Shown in pieces: positions 35,068-46,889 of a DNA stretch of 64,000 bases (position 1 is the stretch's first letter; each line of letters starts with the position of its first letter). Both the position numbers and the translations under genes were made by a program. The notes beneath the pieces were generated by a model. The model was not told the origin of the DNA. It saw only the letters and a program-made list of their open reading frames with translations, and made no database searches. Origin of the DNA: Melastoma dodecandrum (lineage: Eukaryota; Streptophyta; Magnoliopsida; Myrtales; Melastomataceae); NCBI GenBank assembly GCA_029817715.1, contig JARUPY010000290.1:1488001-1552000 (forward strand), given 5' to 3'.

Positions 35068-36015
35068 ATGAACGGCAGCACAACAAACGGCACTACGCCT
35101 CTGCGGAACTACGACATCCAGGTATGCTCCGTCCGACCCATACCATGTGAAAAAGCATGTCGTGTGAGATTAGAGATATGGCATGGTACGCATACACTGC
35201 AAGACCGCCCGGGCTACGACGTTACTTTCCACGTCCGTTTGCCGACCAACTTCCACGCTCAGTATGGCAACGGATAGTGGGTACGTGATCTGCGTGCTAC
35301 GCTGCTGCACCTGCTGGATAGAGAGCCCCATTTAAGTGAAACAAACTGCGATGCCACCTTTGAACGTGTCCTCCGTACCATCCACCTGCCGATACTGAAA
35401 CTGCTGCGTCCGGGCACGAACAAGCTGCTCGTGAGGCTAAACAGGGTTTCACTACGTTTAGCGACCATGTTCTCCGAAAACAGGATATTCCAGATGCGAC
35501 TGAAACTTGAGGTGTACGACAACATATATGCATGGGAGTTCATCTTGAAGGACACTTGGGGTGTCGTCGACCTGGCGTTGGCGGGGGGCATTCACGATAT
35601 GGATATGCACAACGAGCTGTCCTTCCTCATCTGGAGATGCCCGCCCTTCGCCAACAACGGCTCCTTCGTCTCCGCGGCGCTGGACCTCTTCTCCCACCAG
35701 AAGACCTCCATTGCACTGGTCATCGGTCCCCCTGAGTCCGCGATGAACGACCCAAGGAGCATATGCGCGGCCTTTCCATTAGGCAGCCTTCACTATGTCA
35801 ATTCTTGGCGTGGGGGCGTAGTCATCCTGTGGAGGCGGGAGGAGGTGAGCATCCACTTCTTCGAGGAGCAGAGCGGATCGGCCAGTGCACTTGTTGTGGT
35901 ACGTGCTCGTATAAATACCTGGACTAAGTTCTCATCAACTTTCGCACGCACATTGATCATATGCATCTTACTTTCCACGTAGGACTACCCAAGGAACCTG
36001 TTATCGGACGTTTAG
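35068..36015 (+). pseudogene. MULE-2 accessory protein copy 1, unknown family, one stop
   Basis: I do not recognise this family. Exon 1 is 35068-35898 (277 codons); the intron starts GTACGT and ends CCACGTAG; exon 2 is 35983-36015 and encodes DYPRNLLSDV before a stop. It is clearly paralogous to 36622-37561: both share a PCEKACR motif near residue 30, LLRPGTN, ENxIFQxRLxLEVYD in the middle, VDLAL, and ISIHFFEE- or VSIHFFEE-like sequence before the intron. A TAG at 35275-35277 (codon 70) sits where the paralogue reads Gly-Trp, so TGG to TAG is the likely change. No signal peptide or membrane segment is seen, so a soluble protein is likely. Being inside the TIRs, it moves with the element. Confidence 0.75.
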
Positions 36016-36621
36016 CACCCCGGGTCTATGTCGGCATGATGCATATGCATATTTCTCTTCGACTGGAGCGGTCCTCACAGACGGTGGACACGATAATTTT
36101 TGTTTTAATAGGCCATCGGTCCCATTTCGTGACCCAACTTACGCTGCAAAATTTAGCTCTTGTCCGGTATACGCTGATGGGGAAAACATTCTCTACTGTA
36201 AACCCTACCGTAAAACTTCGCTGATGCCCGTTCTTGCTCCCATTATATGCGTTCTCCAGCTGTATGATTGTTCGTCGTCTCTAACCCCTTACGCCAACTT
36301 CGAGACTCCCTGCCGTGTACGCCACATACGATGGACCCCGGGCAAATTCAGACTCTTGTTGATTACTAGACGAACTGTAATCCTACTGTTTCATGGACAC
36401 AAACTACGACTCGATGGAGAACGAGTGCATGTGGGGACGAATGCATTGCCTACATTACGAGAGAAACCCTTACTTTCAACAACCGCAGCACATCATTAAT
36501 TTCGAAGTGACAGGGAACCTAATCACTGCTCGCATTTACTAATAAATTAACGTGGCACTTCACAAATTGTTTTACCCCTGCTACCACTCCGCCATTTTAA
36601 CAGCCACCAACCGAATCAACC
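36016..36621. other. Spacer between accessory paralogues, possibly coding-like
   Basis: Contains open stretches (for example CPVYADGENILYCKPYRKTS near 36160 and MENECMWGRMHCLHYE near 36410), but no consistent gene model or splice pattern could be built. It may be UTR, promoter or a decayed third copy. Confidence 0.3.
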
Positions 36622-37561
36622 ATGGCGAACGCCAGCAGGCCATCGTCCAACTTCCACGTCCAGGTAAGCTCCTTCCGACCGTACCCCTGTGAGAAAGCAT
36701 GTCGGATCAGGGTAGAGTTATGGTCCGGAACTGCCGTATCGCCGGGCCGCGCTGGCTACGAGGTTACTTTCGACGTCCGTCTACACACAAACCTCCAGCT
36801 TCAACAGGGTAACGGAGGGTGGGTGCGTGATCTGCGTGTTACGTTGCTGCAAATGCTGGGTATGGAGCCTCAAATAGACGAAAACAACTGTGCGCCCACC
36901 GTGGAACGTCTGCTCCGGTTCTTGCACCTGCCACTACTCAACCTTCTGCGTCCGGGGACCAATAGGATACAACTCCAGCTAAACAGGCCGTCCCTTCGTG
37001 TAGCAACCTCGTTATCCGAGAACAAAATATTTCAGCTGCGTCTCCAGCTCGAAGTGTACGACGACTCGCCGGTGTGGGAGCTCATGTTAAATGACACCCG
37101 AGGGACGGTCGACCTGGCGCTTGCACAGGGCGTCGGTGATTCGGACATGAAAAAGGAGATGTTCGTCCTCGTTTGGAACTGCCCAAACTACCGTAACGAA
37201 TACTCCTTCGTCAACGCTGCAGTTGAACTCTTCACCGTCCAGAACACGTGCATGGCGGTGGTCGCTAATATCCCGTCCACCGCATTGAACGATGCAGCCA
37301 GCTTATGCGAGCAGTTTCCATTCAGCGACCATCACGTTCTGCATTCTTGGCAAGGCGGCGCCCTCGTCCTGTGGCGACGCCAACGGATCAGCATTCATTT
37401 CTTCGAGGAGATGGTCGCAACGGCGAGTGCTATCGTTATGGTACGTGTACGCCTACTCAACCCAAATAACTTTCCATTCGACCTTCATACGCTCGTAACA
37501 CATCTGCGTTGTATGTATGTCTACGCAGGACTACCCGAGGAACCTCTTCTCCGACTTGTGA
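36622..37561 (+). CDS. MULE-2 accessory protein copy 2, unknown family, intact
   Basis: Two-exon gene predicted at 283 residues. Exon 1 is 36622-37440 (273 codons). A phase-0 intron with a perfect GTACGT donor and CTACGCAG acceptor leads to exon 2 (37529-37561), encoding DYPRNLFSDL and a stop. Reading through the intron would instead give an unrelated tail, so the paralogue comparison supports splicing. Motifs shared with copy 1 include FRPYPCEKACRIRVELW, GYEVTFDVRL, WVRDLR, LLRPGTNRIQLQLNR, ENKIFQLRLQLEVYD and RISIHFFEE. No known domain, signal peptide, transmembrane segment or zinc cluster is visible. Its place inside a MULE beside the transposase recalls accessory genes such as mudrB, but I see no similarity to that protein. 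Function unknown. Confidence 0.8.
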
Positions 37562-38109
37562 AAATTAAGGACTCTTCGTGCTAGACGTAATTCCCTTTTG
37601 TAAAACATGTGTGACTACGGTATGTCAACGTCCTGGCGGGGTTCCAAGCCGCATCATAACATCGCGACCAACCTTTTTTTTGCACCACGCATCCTCTGTG
37701 TGCTTTTGCGTTTTACTGTCCCTTATGAACGTTGGAATTGTGTAGTCCCCTTTAATATCGCCGTCGACTTCGCAGTGTCCTCAAAGAACATATTGCGCAG
37801 TTCGACTTGGTTTCCTCGAATTCCTATGACCCCCTTTCGCCAACTTCCATGTCGACCTTACCCCAACTTTCTTACATGCCTTTAGTTGTCAACGCTATCA
37901 GCAACTCATCCTCACTGTGATCTCCCTACATCGTAGGCTTCGAATCGCAAATGCGTGGGTGCCCGTCACTGGCCGCAAGTATCTACACAAGCTGAGGATC
38001 GGTTTCCCGGCCAATAACGTGCCCCAGACCCTAACTGAACTGGGAACGTACTAACTCACTTTAAATGGGCAAAATGGTAATATCACCCCCACGGTAGGAT
38101 TGGAGTTAG
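37562..38109. other. 3' region of MULE-2 genes
   Basis: No gene recognised. Short coding-like stretches (for example NAWVPVTGRKYLHKLRIGFP near 37950) cannot be joined into a model. Confidence 0.35.
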
Positions 38110-38513
38110 GCTACTGCGAATGTACTAATGGTTACTGCTTATGTATACTAGTACAATTAGTACAATGTACTAAAAAACACTGTTACTGTTTCGTACCAAT
38201 TAGTACACCTGTAATGTACTAAAAATGTACTAAAAAAGGTTTTGTACATTGTACCAACCATTACTAGTACAAAAACAGTAACCCTTAGTACATTGTACTA
38301 AAAAACACTGTTACTGTTTTGTACCAATTAGTACACCTGTAATGTACTAAAAATGTACTAAAAAAGTCTCGTACATTATACTAACTGTACTAGTACAAAA
38401 ACAGTGACCATTAGTACAATGTACTAACTGTACTAGTACAAAAACAGTACCCATTAGTACATTGTTCTAACACTGTAGTTAGTACATCGTTAGTAATAAC
38501 AAGTGTACTAGTT
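38110..38513. repeat. MULE-2 right subterminal palindromic array
   Basis: Same motif family as the left array (TAGTACAATGTACTAA, GTACTAGTACAAAAACAGT), shorter, including a near-duplicate stretch TTAGTACACCTGTAATGTAC at about 38203 and 38329. Confidence 0.85.
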
Positions 38514-38595
38514 GGTGTTAATACAATGTACTAAATCAGGGTCGAAATTAGTACAATGCGGAGGACGTCCCACGCACGGGACGTTAGCCGCTCCC
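38514..38595 (-). repeat. MULE-2 right TIR
   Basis: Reverse complement of the left TIR. It ends TTAGCCGCTCCC directly before the target duplication AAGAAGTTG. Confidence 0.93.
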
Positions 38596-38950
38596 AAGAA
38601 GTTGCCACCTCGTGGCTGACACGCGCTTTACCCCCCCTTTCCTTCACACAAATGCCGAGTTAAACAGTTGTCTGTTCTTATCATCTCTGTCCAAACCCAG
38701 GTTTTGATTGGTAAATGGGAAATTCCACTTGTGGCGGTGGGATTTTAGTCCAAGTCGTCCTTTTTGTTCTCGTGCGATGCTCGGACAAAATCAGCCGTGT
38801 GTGTGTGTGAACACATTTTTAAGTCCCCATTTGCTTAATGGGGAAGCATATTATGTTTACTGGTCCATTTACAAGTTTTTCTTTGGGGTTAAGTCCATTT
38901 CAAAGAATGATGATGATGTTATGTACGTTGAAGGGTAGCCCCGTCGGAAG

Positions 38951-39020
38951 CCGCTGACGTCTCGTCAGGGGACGTTGACGTCAGGGGACGTTATCCGTAT
39001 TGTACTAAATTTAGTACAAA
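38951..39020. repeat. Remnant of a related MULE terminus
   Basis: GGACGTTATCCGTATTGTAC followed by TAAATTTAGTAC resembles the MULE-2 end (GACGTCCTCCGCATTGTACT ... TTTAGTAC). Two overlapping GTCAGGGGACGTT units precede it. No partner terminus seen nearby. Confidence 0.5.
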
Positions 39021-41692
39021 TATACAAAAGAAAATCAATTTTGTTCGTACATTTATATTAAAAAGGACCAAAATTTAGTACATGACACAACTAATAGAAC
39101 ATAAATCAAATTCTTAGAGATATTATTATCTATTATTATCAACTAGAAATCAAAATGAAATAATGAAATAGAAAATAGAGAAGGAGAAACCTATTAGTTT
39201 AAGGGGGACAACTTCAAAACGCGTTGACGAACGTTTGAAGGACTTGTGGAGTTGGTGCCCCCACGACGTTTTCATGCGACAAATAAGGGAGCGTTTCCTA
39301 TTACCTAGATTCAGTTACAGCAATTTAAGACACAGCCACGTCAATACGTGACACGACATGATCAAAAAATGAGTTTGTATTCGAATTTGTATGTTTAGAT
39401 AAACCCGTTTATAAAATCAGATATGTTTCACATAAAAGTAAGTTCATCCCAAAATATATTTTTTTTACTTAAGTTTATAAATATTTCTTTAGCATTTTTT
39501 GTTATGTTTTTCCTTTCTTTCAAGGATTAGTCATGGTGAAGATCTTTTCATTTATTTCTACCTAAACAATGAAAGTCTAATCCAAGACTCGACTATCAGC
39601 ATAATTCAGTACACGGTAAAGCTTATAATATTTTTTCTATTGATATAATTTGATTTTAAAAGTGTCGTGGATGATTATTTGTATTTAAAAATCATGGCAA
39701 ACGACTTACAAAGTATGAGAAATATTGGTTTGAACTTAATACAATCTTGGTAACTGCACTTGTTTTACATCCTTGATACAAAATTCATTTTATCGAGTAT
39801 AGTTATGTAAAGCTGCTATATGGCATTAATCCATCCAAATATTTGAAAATCGACATGTGATAAAAAAGTCGTTCTTTAAGCTTTTGCTCACGAGGATGTT
39901 CGTGTGAACTTTTTTTAATTTCTAAGTTTTTATTACATGACATTGATTCATTTGAAAGTACGGAGTTTAGAGGTGTGAAAAATAAATCAAAGCTCGAACA
40001 ATATTTGGATGAATCTCGGATCGACAAGAGAGATGATTTGGATTATATTAGCTTATTGAAAAGCTTTTAGTAGCAGAGGTGCAGTTCTCGACAAATATCG
40101 AAGTTTGTTGAAGCATGTAGAAGCATTATTATGTACTAGAGATTGATTTTAGGGGGGAAGAAGGTTAGTGTATTACTTTTTTTCCATTCTTATATTATTT
40201 ATTCTATATTTTAAATCAAGGTTATGAATCACTTTTCGACTTTGTAGATTGCTTTTTTGTCACTAGTGATAAATGTGGATGTCAAAGAGAGTACTTAACA
40301 TTATCGGCTTAGTTATCATGAACAATTCAATTTTGATTTTTTTTTATGAAATTCATTTTTATCCGTGTTGTTATTTGGATATAAAATTTTTACTGGGATG
40401 TTTTTTTTTTAAATTATTCTATTTACAAATTACTATTTTTTTGATCGGTCATCTTATTTCTCACCCGGATCGAAACACCTAACTGAAATTTTAAGACACG
40501 AACACGAACATAACACCAGAGATCGGAATTGACAACCCCTACCTAGAATGTCGTGTGAATAACGAGAATTGGAATCGAAATTTGTTTGAAACCTATTTCC
40601 TTAAGTAAACTCCAATCCCAAACATTTTTCTAATAATAAACTAGTGGACAAAAATGGCCAATGCGTCGCACATAAAAAGGGTCGGTTGGCTTCCCCCGAA
40701 AGCATGCCCGTTTGCTTTGAACGGAATTAGGAGGCCCATCCCTATTATATTAAATAATATGCAACAAAAACTTTACTGTTACAAAAAAAAAAAAAACAAA
40801 TGGCCCGATATTATGGAACGGGCTAGAAGTAGAATCGAATTATTTGGTTTCAATGGAAAAAAAAAAGAAGAACAATTAGGTCCGAGAATTGGGTAGGGAA
40901 ATTTTCCTCAGACAGCTTTTCTCGTCTCGCCGCCTCACCCTAAAACGGATTTCCCTCATTACATCACGGACCTAATTTTGCTCCTCTTGGATGATGGCCA
41001 AGCAGTTTAGCGTCGTTAAATGCTCTTGTTTGTTAGCGAACCAATGCTACGGTTATGGAAATCGATTAGCCAAAGCCCGACGTGATCGCTTACTTAATGT
41101 GGCAAACCCAAACCCCTCGAAAGTGCCCGAAACTTAAAGTGAAGTCGTAAGCTTTCACCCTTTCTCCCCCGCCCTCTCCAATATTAACAACTGAATCCCG
41201 AATCATCTTACGTTCGAAGGGAAGGGGAAAACATGGCGAGAATCAGCAATGAAAATTGTCACGAGTGTGAAAGTCCCTTTGGTTTTCGGTAGATATCCGA
41301 ACTGGGTATTGTCGTGTGATCAATCAAAGAAAAAGCAGAATCACTTGAAAAGTGATCAAATATTGGGAAAGAATCAGTTTTCCCGAAAGGGATTGTCGAT
41401 GAAATATGGACTCCTCCTCCCCATGTCACCTGCGAAATGGACTCTCTAACAGCGAAACTTTCCCAACACCTTGTCATGCTGAAAAGGTCGTCACACCCAA
41501 CAAAATGTAGGAATAATTCTAAAGACGGAGAAAAAAATTCACCACGAATAATCATATAAAAGATTGTTCCTAACGACACTGTACCATGATGTTGTCCCGG
41601 TTTACAGTGGGCTTCTATCTTCGGATATTTACAGTGCCCTCGATGGTTCAACTAGTAAAAAGACCAAGTCTGTCGTGATTCTTTTCGATGGG
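39021..41692. other. Gene-free AT-rich DNA downstream of the first NAC gene
   Basis: No family recognised. The last few hundred bases may be NAC 3'UTR. Confidence 0.5.
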
Positions 41693-43302
41693 TTAAAGAA
41701 TAGGATTTTCTTGATTCATTAACGATTCCAAGGCCAGGTCGTAGTCATCGCCCGCATCCATCAGAGAACTCTCTATGTACCCATAGTAGCCCGCCTCGCT
41801 GCTCCTTCCTGTAACGGACCCGTTGATGGTGGTCATGGCCGATGACGTCTCGTTGTTAGGGTCCGTGCCGGTCCCTTCGCCACCCTCAAATTCAGCTGCG
41901 TCCCTACATAGAGTAGTGAGAGAAGGGTCGGCTGACGAATTCCGGTTTCCCTTGTACTGCTCTGGCATGCCGGGACGCGGCGGATGTTCGCCCATGAGTC
42001 CCTGTAGTGAGTAATCAGAATTTCCAAAAGGGTTGCAATTCTGGACTGGCTGCCGGGGAAGGAGGCCATTGCTCGAGATCAGGAAACAGCCGCTGTTGTC
42101 CGGACGATTTCCCTCCACAAGATCAGTGCCGTCCCACTTCGACGAGTAGACACAGCCGGCAATGCTGGAAGGATCGACTAGAGGAGGAGGCGAAGGGGAT
42201 GAATCCTCGAGAAGCTCGTCTATGAAGGAGGTGGTGAAGCCCGTCCAATCCATTGTCGGAGGATGACACGACTGTACGTAGTTGTTGCCGCTGTTGTTGA
42301 TGATCCCTCCGGTGCTCTTATTGAAAACCCTACACACAACCCATTCATCCTGCCCGGACAAAAAAGAAAAAAATATTGATATCATGAATTTAAAATAGAA
42401 AATCACACCTTACTTCCAATCAAAAGCAACAGGAAAAAATAAATAAATAAAGTCATCAGAGAAATCAATCTTACATCTAAAGCAAAGGCAGAAAGCAACC
42501 AAAAATAACCAGGAAAATTTACGATTCGATTAATCAGAAAAGGTAGAAAAGCAAAGCATCAACTAAAAAGCCTTGGAAAATGAAATAACGCCATGTACTA
42601 TCTCCTTCCAAAACAAAAATTATAAAAAGAAAAGGTTGGGAAAGAAGGTAACTGTTGTGGACATGAACATGGAACTTACCTTGTTGACATGGGGGATGTG
42701 GTGATAAGGGAATTGGCCCTCGATGCGGAACTCGTGCATCACCCAGTTAGTCTTCTCGCCCTTTGGAGCCCTTCCTGTGTAGAACACGAGGGTCTTCTTC
42801 ATCCCGACCAGCGTCCTTCTTCCCCTGCGTATCTCTTTGTCCTTTCCGGTCGCCTTCCAGTACCCGGCCTTCGTCGCCCTATTCGTCCTCGTCCCGGTCG
42901 GATATTTCCTATCCTTTTGGCAAAAGAAGTACCAATCTTTCTCCCCAATCTTCGCTCGACCTACCTCACCAGAGAACATCCGTATCAACAAAAAGAAAAA
43001 TAAAAAAGAAATAAAAATTCCCGCTCCACCCAACAAAATAAAAAAAAAATCAAATTCTGTTTCTGTTTGACTTTAGCTACTTTCTTACCGGGCATGTCCC
43101 ACGGCTCGCACTTGTTGAGGTCGACCTCCGCGATGGCCGCAGCAGCGAATTCCAGATCGAGCAACTTGGGGGTGAGGTAGTGGGTGACGACCTCCTCATC
43201 CGTGGGGTGGAATCGGAAACCCGGTGGTAGATTGAGGACATCGTCCGACGAGGTGGTGTGATTGTTCATGTCCTCAACAGCATCACTATCTTGTCCTTCC
43301 AT
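41693..43302 (-). CDS. NAC transcription factor (ORE1/NAC100-like group)
   Basis: Three exons: 43302-43089, 42960-42680 and 42349-41693, with GTAAGA and GTAAGT donors and TAG or CAG acceptors, giving 383 residues. The NAC domain covers roughly residues 20-175: [19 protein letters not shown] (subdomain A), [14 protein letters not shown] (B), [20 protein letters not shown] (C), [18 protein letters not shown] and [20 protein letters not shown] (D), and [11 protein letters not shown] (E). Intron positions are the conserved NAC ones. The C-terminal 200 residues are variable and acidic at the end ([12 protein letters not shown]), typical of a transcription activation region. NAC proteins bind CGT(A/G)-core promoters as dimers in the nucleus. 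The C, D and E subdomains resemble the NAM/ORE1/NAC100 side of the family; no miR164 target site was recognised in exon 3. The ATG lies just before the domain. Confidence 0.93.
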
Positions 43303-43350
43303 GACGAACGCTCTAAAAACCAGAATCCCTGGAGAAAATAGAAGGCACGA

Positions 43351-43380
43351 GATGATGATGATGAAGAAGAAGAAGAAGAA
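43351..43380. repeat. GAT/GAA trinucleotide repeat in the NAC 5' leader
   Basis: GATGATGATGATGAA followed by GAA units, about 50 bases upstream of the NAC ATG. On the coding strand it reads as a TTC/ATC pyrimidine-rich leader. Confidence 0.8.
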
Positions 43381-46300
43381 ACTTCAGTGTACAGCGAAGA
43401 AATATGTGGAAACAAGATGGGGCTGAATGATTAGGAAAGGGAGGTGTTGGGGTTAAATAGAGGGCAAAATAAAAAAGAACTTATTTCAACAAAGAAAAAA
43501 GGAGTTGAGGTCAAGCAACACAACCCATCTCCTCCTTTCTTTATCGTGTATTTTTCTTTGTTACTAAAATGAGGTGAGAAGTCGGGGGATGAGATGACCC
43601 GTAGGGAGCAAGACACTTGTGAAAGAAGCTGCCTCAAAATTAATATTCCATAATAAAACAGAGACATGTAATCATCCATATTGGATATATAATAATCAAA
43701 AAAATAATAATAATAAAAAACTTAATACCATGGAGGATGCGGATCCCAAAATCATGGTTTGATTAAATTTTAAAATTTGTGATCATCGGTTTTTTGGGAT
43801 CCGAGAGAGGGTCATCCCCCCACATGTGGGTGAACATAAGAATGGATATGAAATATATAATAAATAAAAAACAATGAAAGAAAATGATTGTGAAGAGAGG
43901 GGACCCATGTTTTGAGACGAGACTTTCTTCGATACGAACGAATAGGTCATAGAAGATTGAAGACTCATGAGAAATCTGCCCCGCGTTTCCCTCCCATCGA
44001 GAATTTTGTGGCTTTGTCCATGCCTTGGGTCGTGTCGTATGCTTCCGAAAGTATTAACGCGACCATTCTACGTCCTAGTTTAAATGGAAAGATTCATTAT
44101 TAGTATAGACTTCCGCTTAGGCCGTGTTTTATTATTTCATATGACTTCTACGGACATTTTTTCTGTTATTTAGAGTTTTATCTCGACTAATTCGAACTCG
44201 ATTCGAATTCGATAGGTTTCGAATTCAAAACCATCTAAGCGGCTTATTGCTTCGACCAAACGTATGTTGGTTATTGCTACGAACTTTCCTTTTCGGTTTT
44301 CCTGACTTTGAAGCTTAACGATTAAAAGCTTCCAAATGATCTAGAACATGCTATAAATGAAACAATCGGTTGGAAGATACTCCGTGTGAAAACTTACTTT
44401 GGATTAAATCTTGAAATCTGACTCTCCAGTCGCATCCACTCGATAAATGACATCAGACACCTTGTTGCTTTATCACGACGACGCGGCTTCACAAAAGAAA
44501 TGGGAAGAATATCGAGACTTGGCAAGTAATATTCTGGTCTGAATAGTGGAAACCGCGTGAAGAAAAATTATTACCTTTACGAAATATTCCCATCAGAAAT
44601 AACCCAAAATAGATAACAAGCGATTTTTTTTATCAACTTAATCATCTCCAACGAAGGACGCGATGAATAATCGCAGGATCCCACGAGAGTCGAATGAAAT
44701 ATAAGAATTAGGGCGAAAATGATTCGAAATTATGACATAATAACGAAGAATCATTAATATAATTACGCGTATATTAGAATTTTGCTTTCGGGAGTTATTA
44801 CGCATTTTGTTCGATGGTGAAGCGTCCCAGAATCATACGGCATCGAATCGTCTTTTGTTCCTGGAAAGATTCCCAATTTAGGAAATTGGTTTCAGTTAAT
44901 CGAGATTATTAAGTGTCAACAGATCGTATGTTTAGTTATCCATCACAAGAACAAAAACCGAGTTAGAAAATGTTGTGTTCGTTCTACATGAATCTCGTTG
45001 TTCGTTCCCAACTAGATCGAATCACCAGACACATTCTCGCACGTAGGATGCAACGACAATGACTGCTTTAGTTACACACGTTAACTGACGACATGCTAGA
45101 CATTAATCATGGCAAGCAGGTTTAACTCTGGGGGGATAGAGAAATGCCGATTTCGATTTCCATGAAGGATCTTGAGTAATTAATAAGTAGGACAAACGAT
45201 TTGATCGGGATGATTGGTCGTCTGTTTGTTTGTTCCATTATACCGGCCATTCAAGCATAGACAGCTTTCTGGGTTTCAAGTTTATTTTTCTAGATCTATT
45301 TGTCTTTTTACATCAAACGAAAAAGTCAGCACTTGCTTGACTTTTGTAATAATGAGAAGTTCACTTCATTCTTCTTTTTCTACTTTTATCACGTCACTGT
45401 GTGCCTAACTGCCCCTAACTATAAACCAACCCGCAAACATCACGCATCCCGATACGAACAACAACAACAACATCAACCTCAACTTCGCATATGATGTCCG
45501 TGTCCACACACGGCGGCAACTGCCTCCTGACCTTGTTCAGACAACGTCGAAGGGTCGAAAGCGAAATTATTACCGTCCCATGGCCGCAATGCGTACGCAC
45601 AAGTCCTAATGCCAGGGTCAGACATCTAAAGGGTCCATCGAAGTTCTTGAGGGGGTCCGGTTGTATGGTTTTGATGTTAGCTTAGATTTAGTCTCGCGAA
45701 TTGCCGGGAATAGATAGGTTCTGAGCCTAGCTTTTGCTCCGACGACTGCGGGGAGGACGAAACATCTGTGAGCTAGAGTTGTGCAAGCTTCATGTAGAAG
45801 CAAATTTTTTGTTAACAATTGGGACACAATCGCTGACAACTAATCTCTAATTATCTTAGTGGCCAAATAAACAGCTAATAAAGTCTATGGAGGTGCCGGG
45901 GGCGGAGTTTGCAAGTTGGGATCAAATTCTGTAAGCTCATAAGGGGGCAAAAACAAACAATTTACCATTGCTTAGAAAAGGGAGGTCTTTGTGTAATTCG
46001 TGAAACATCAAGCAGTCCAACATTAGTCCGATTTCGCACGTTCCGAGGGCATCTGGGCTGCGGATAAATAGTTGTTATGAGATGGAGTACCCATAAAGGA
46101 AGGTTAAGGTGAACGTTATAGCGCGTAATATAGTTTATGATGTGAGGAAAGAATCGATTATAGATGTATAGGCACGTTGGCGACAGGGCATGGCCGTGAA
46201 TGAAGGTAAGTCCTTTGTTGTTTGCGATTGAAGAAATGAGGAAATTTGTTCCAATTTTTCCCGTGGGTGTGTGTGGTGTGGGTGTATTTTCCTCAATTCA

Positions 46301-46889
46301 ATGAAGGATGTGTGTGAGGATAATGTCTGCGGACACAATTTTTGGGGGGTTGGGCATTGGGATCAGTTTCCCTTGAACAACAATTTAGGGGCACATGGGA
46401 TGAGACCAATTGAATTGAGTTTGATAATTCTCAAAGTTGTGCATGGTATGCCATGCTTTTGTTCTTCACGAGTTGTCGTGTTCATTAAGTTAAAACCTTC
46501 GAGTAGACCAAAGCTAGAAAATAGTCTCGATTTCAATGAGAGAACTCATCTCCATTCCTTGGGCCCCGGCCTCTTACATTATGATCCTGATATTGGGCTT
46601 ATTACAATTGGGCCTTTCATTCGGACAGAAACGTTGCGGACATTGATCTCCCCTTTCCTTGGAGTAAATTAAAAGAAAAAACCCAGTTTTAACTAAGGAA
46701 ATATTTATTTATTCAGAAAGGCCCACGGCTCTTGCATCTCAACCATAGTCGGAATGAAAATGCATCCTCCGAAATGAAAATGGGACCGGGTAGAAAGAAG
46801 AAAGCACAGAATCCCCCCACTGGCGCACGCAGTCCATGGGATACATCATCTATTATTCATCTCATACTCGGGGGATCCGCGCCGCCGAA
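43381..46889. other. Intergenic DNA between NAC and lectin genes
   Basis: The first few hundred bases should hold the NAC promoter (weak CTATTTAA TATA-like site on the minus strand near 43452). Open frames near 45400-46670 have no family features. Nothing else recognised. Confidence 0.5.

Larger units (their letters stand above)
29072..38595. mobile_element. MULE-2: 9.5-kb Mutator-like element with four genes
   Basis: Bounded by near-identical inverted repeats starting GGGAGCGGCTAACGTCCCG and flanked by a perfect 9-bp target duplication AAGAAGTTG (29063-29071 and 38596-38604). Next to each TIR lies an AT-rich palindromic array. Gene order: an Ulp1-associated-like gene (+, 30725-33340), a FAR1/Jittery-type transposase (-, 33261-34646) converging with it, and two tandem paralogues of unknown family (+, 35068-36015 and 36622-37561). 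Near-perfect TIRs and target duplication suggest fairly recent movement, while damage in two accessory genes suggests this copy is only partly competent. Confidence 0.92.

Noticed and set aside
40654..40896. 80-codon Lys-rich frame
   Set aside because: The Lys run comes from poly-A tracts; no domain seen.
41693..42349. Possible miR164 target in the NAC C-terminal exon
   Set aside because: No stretch close to the miR164 complement was found by eye.
46271..46672. 133-codon open frame between NAC and lectin genes
   Set aside because: No recognisable domain, no signal peptide or splice support.
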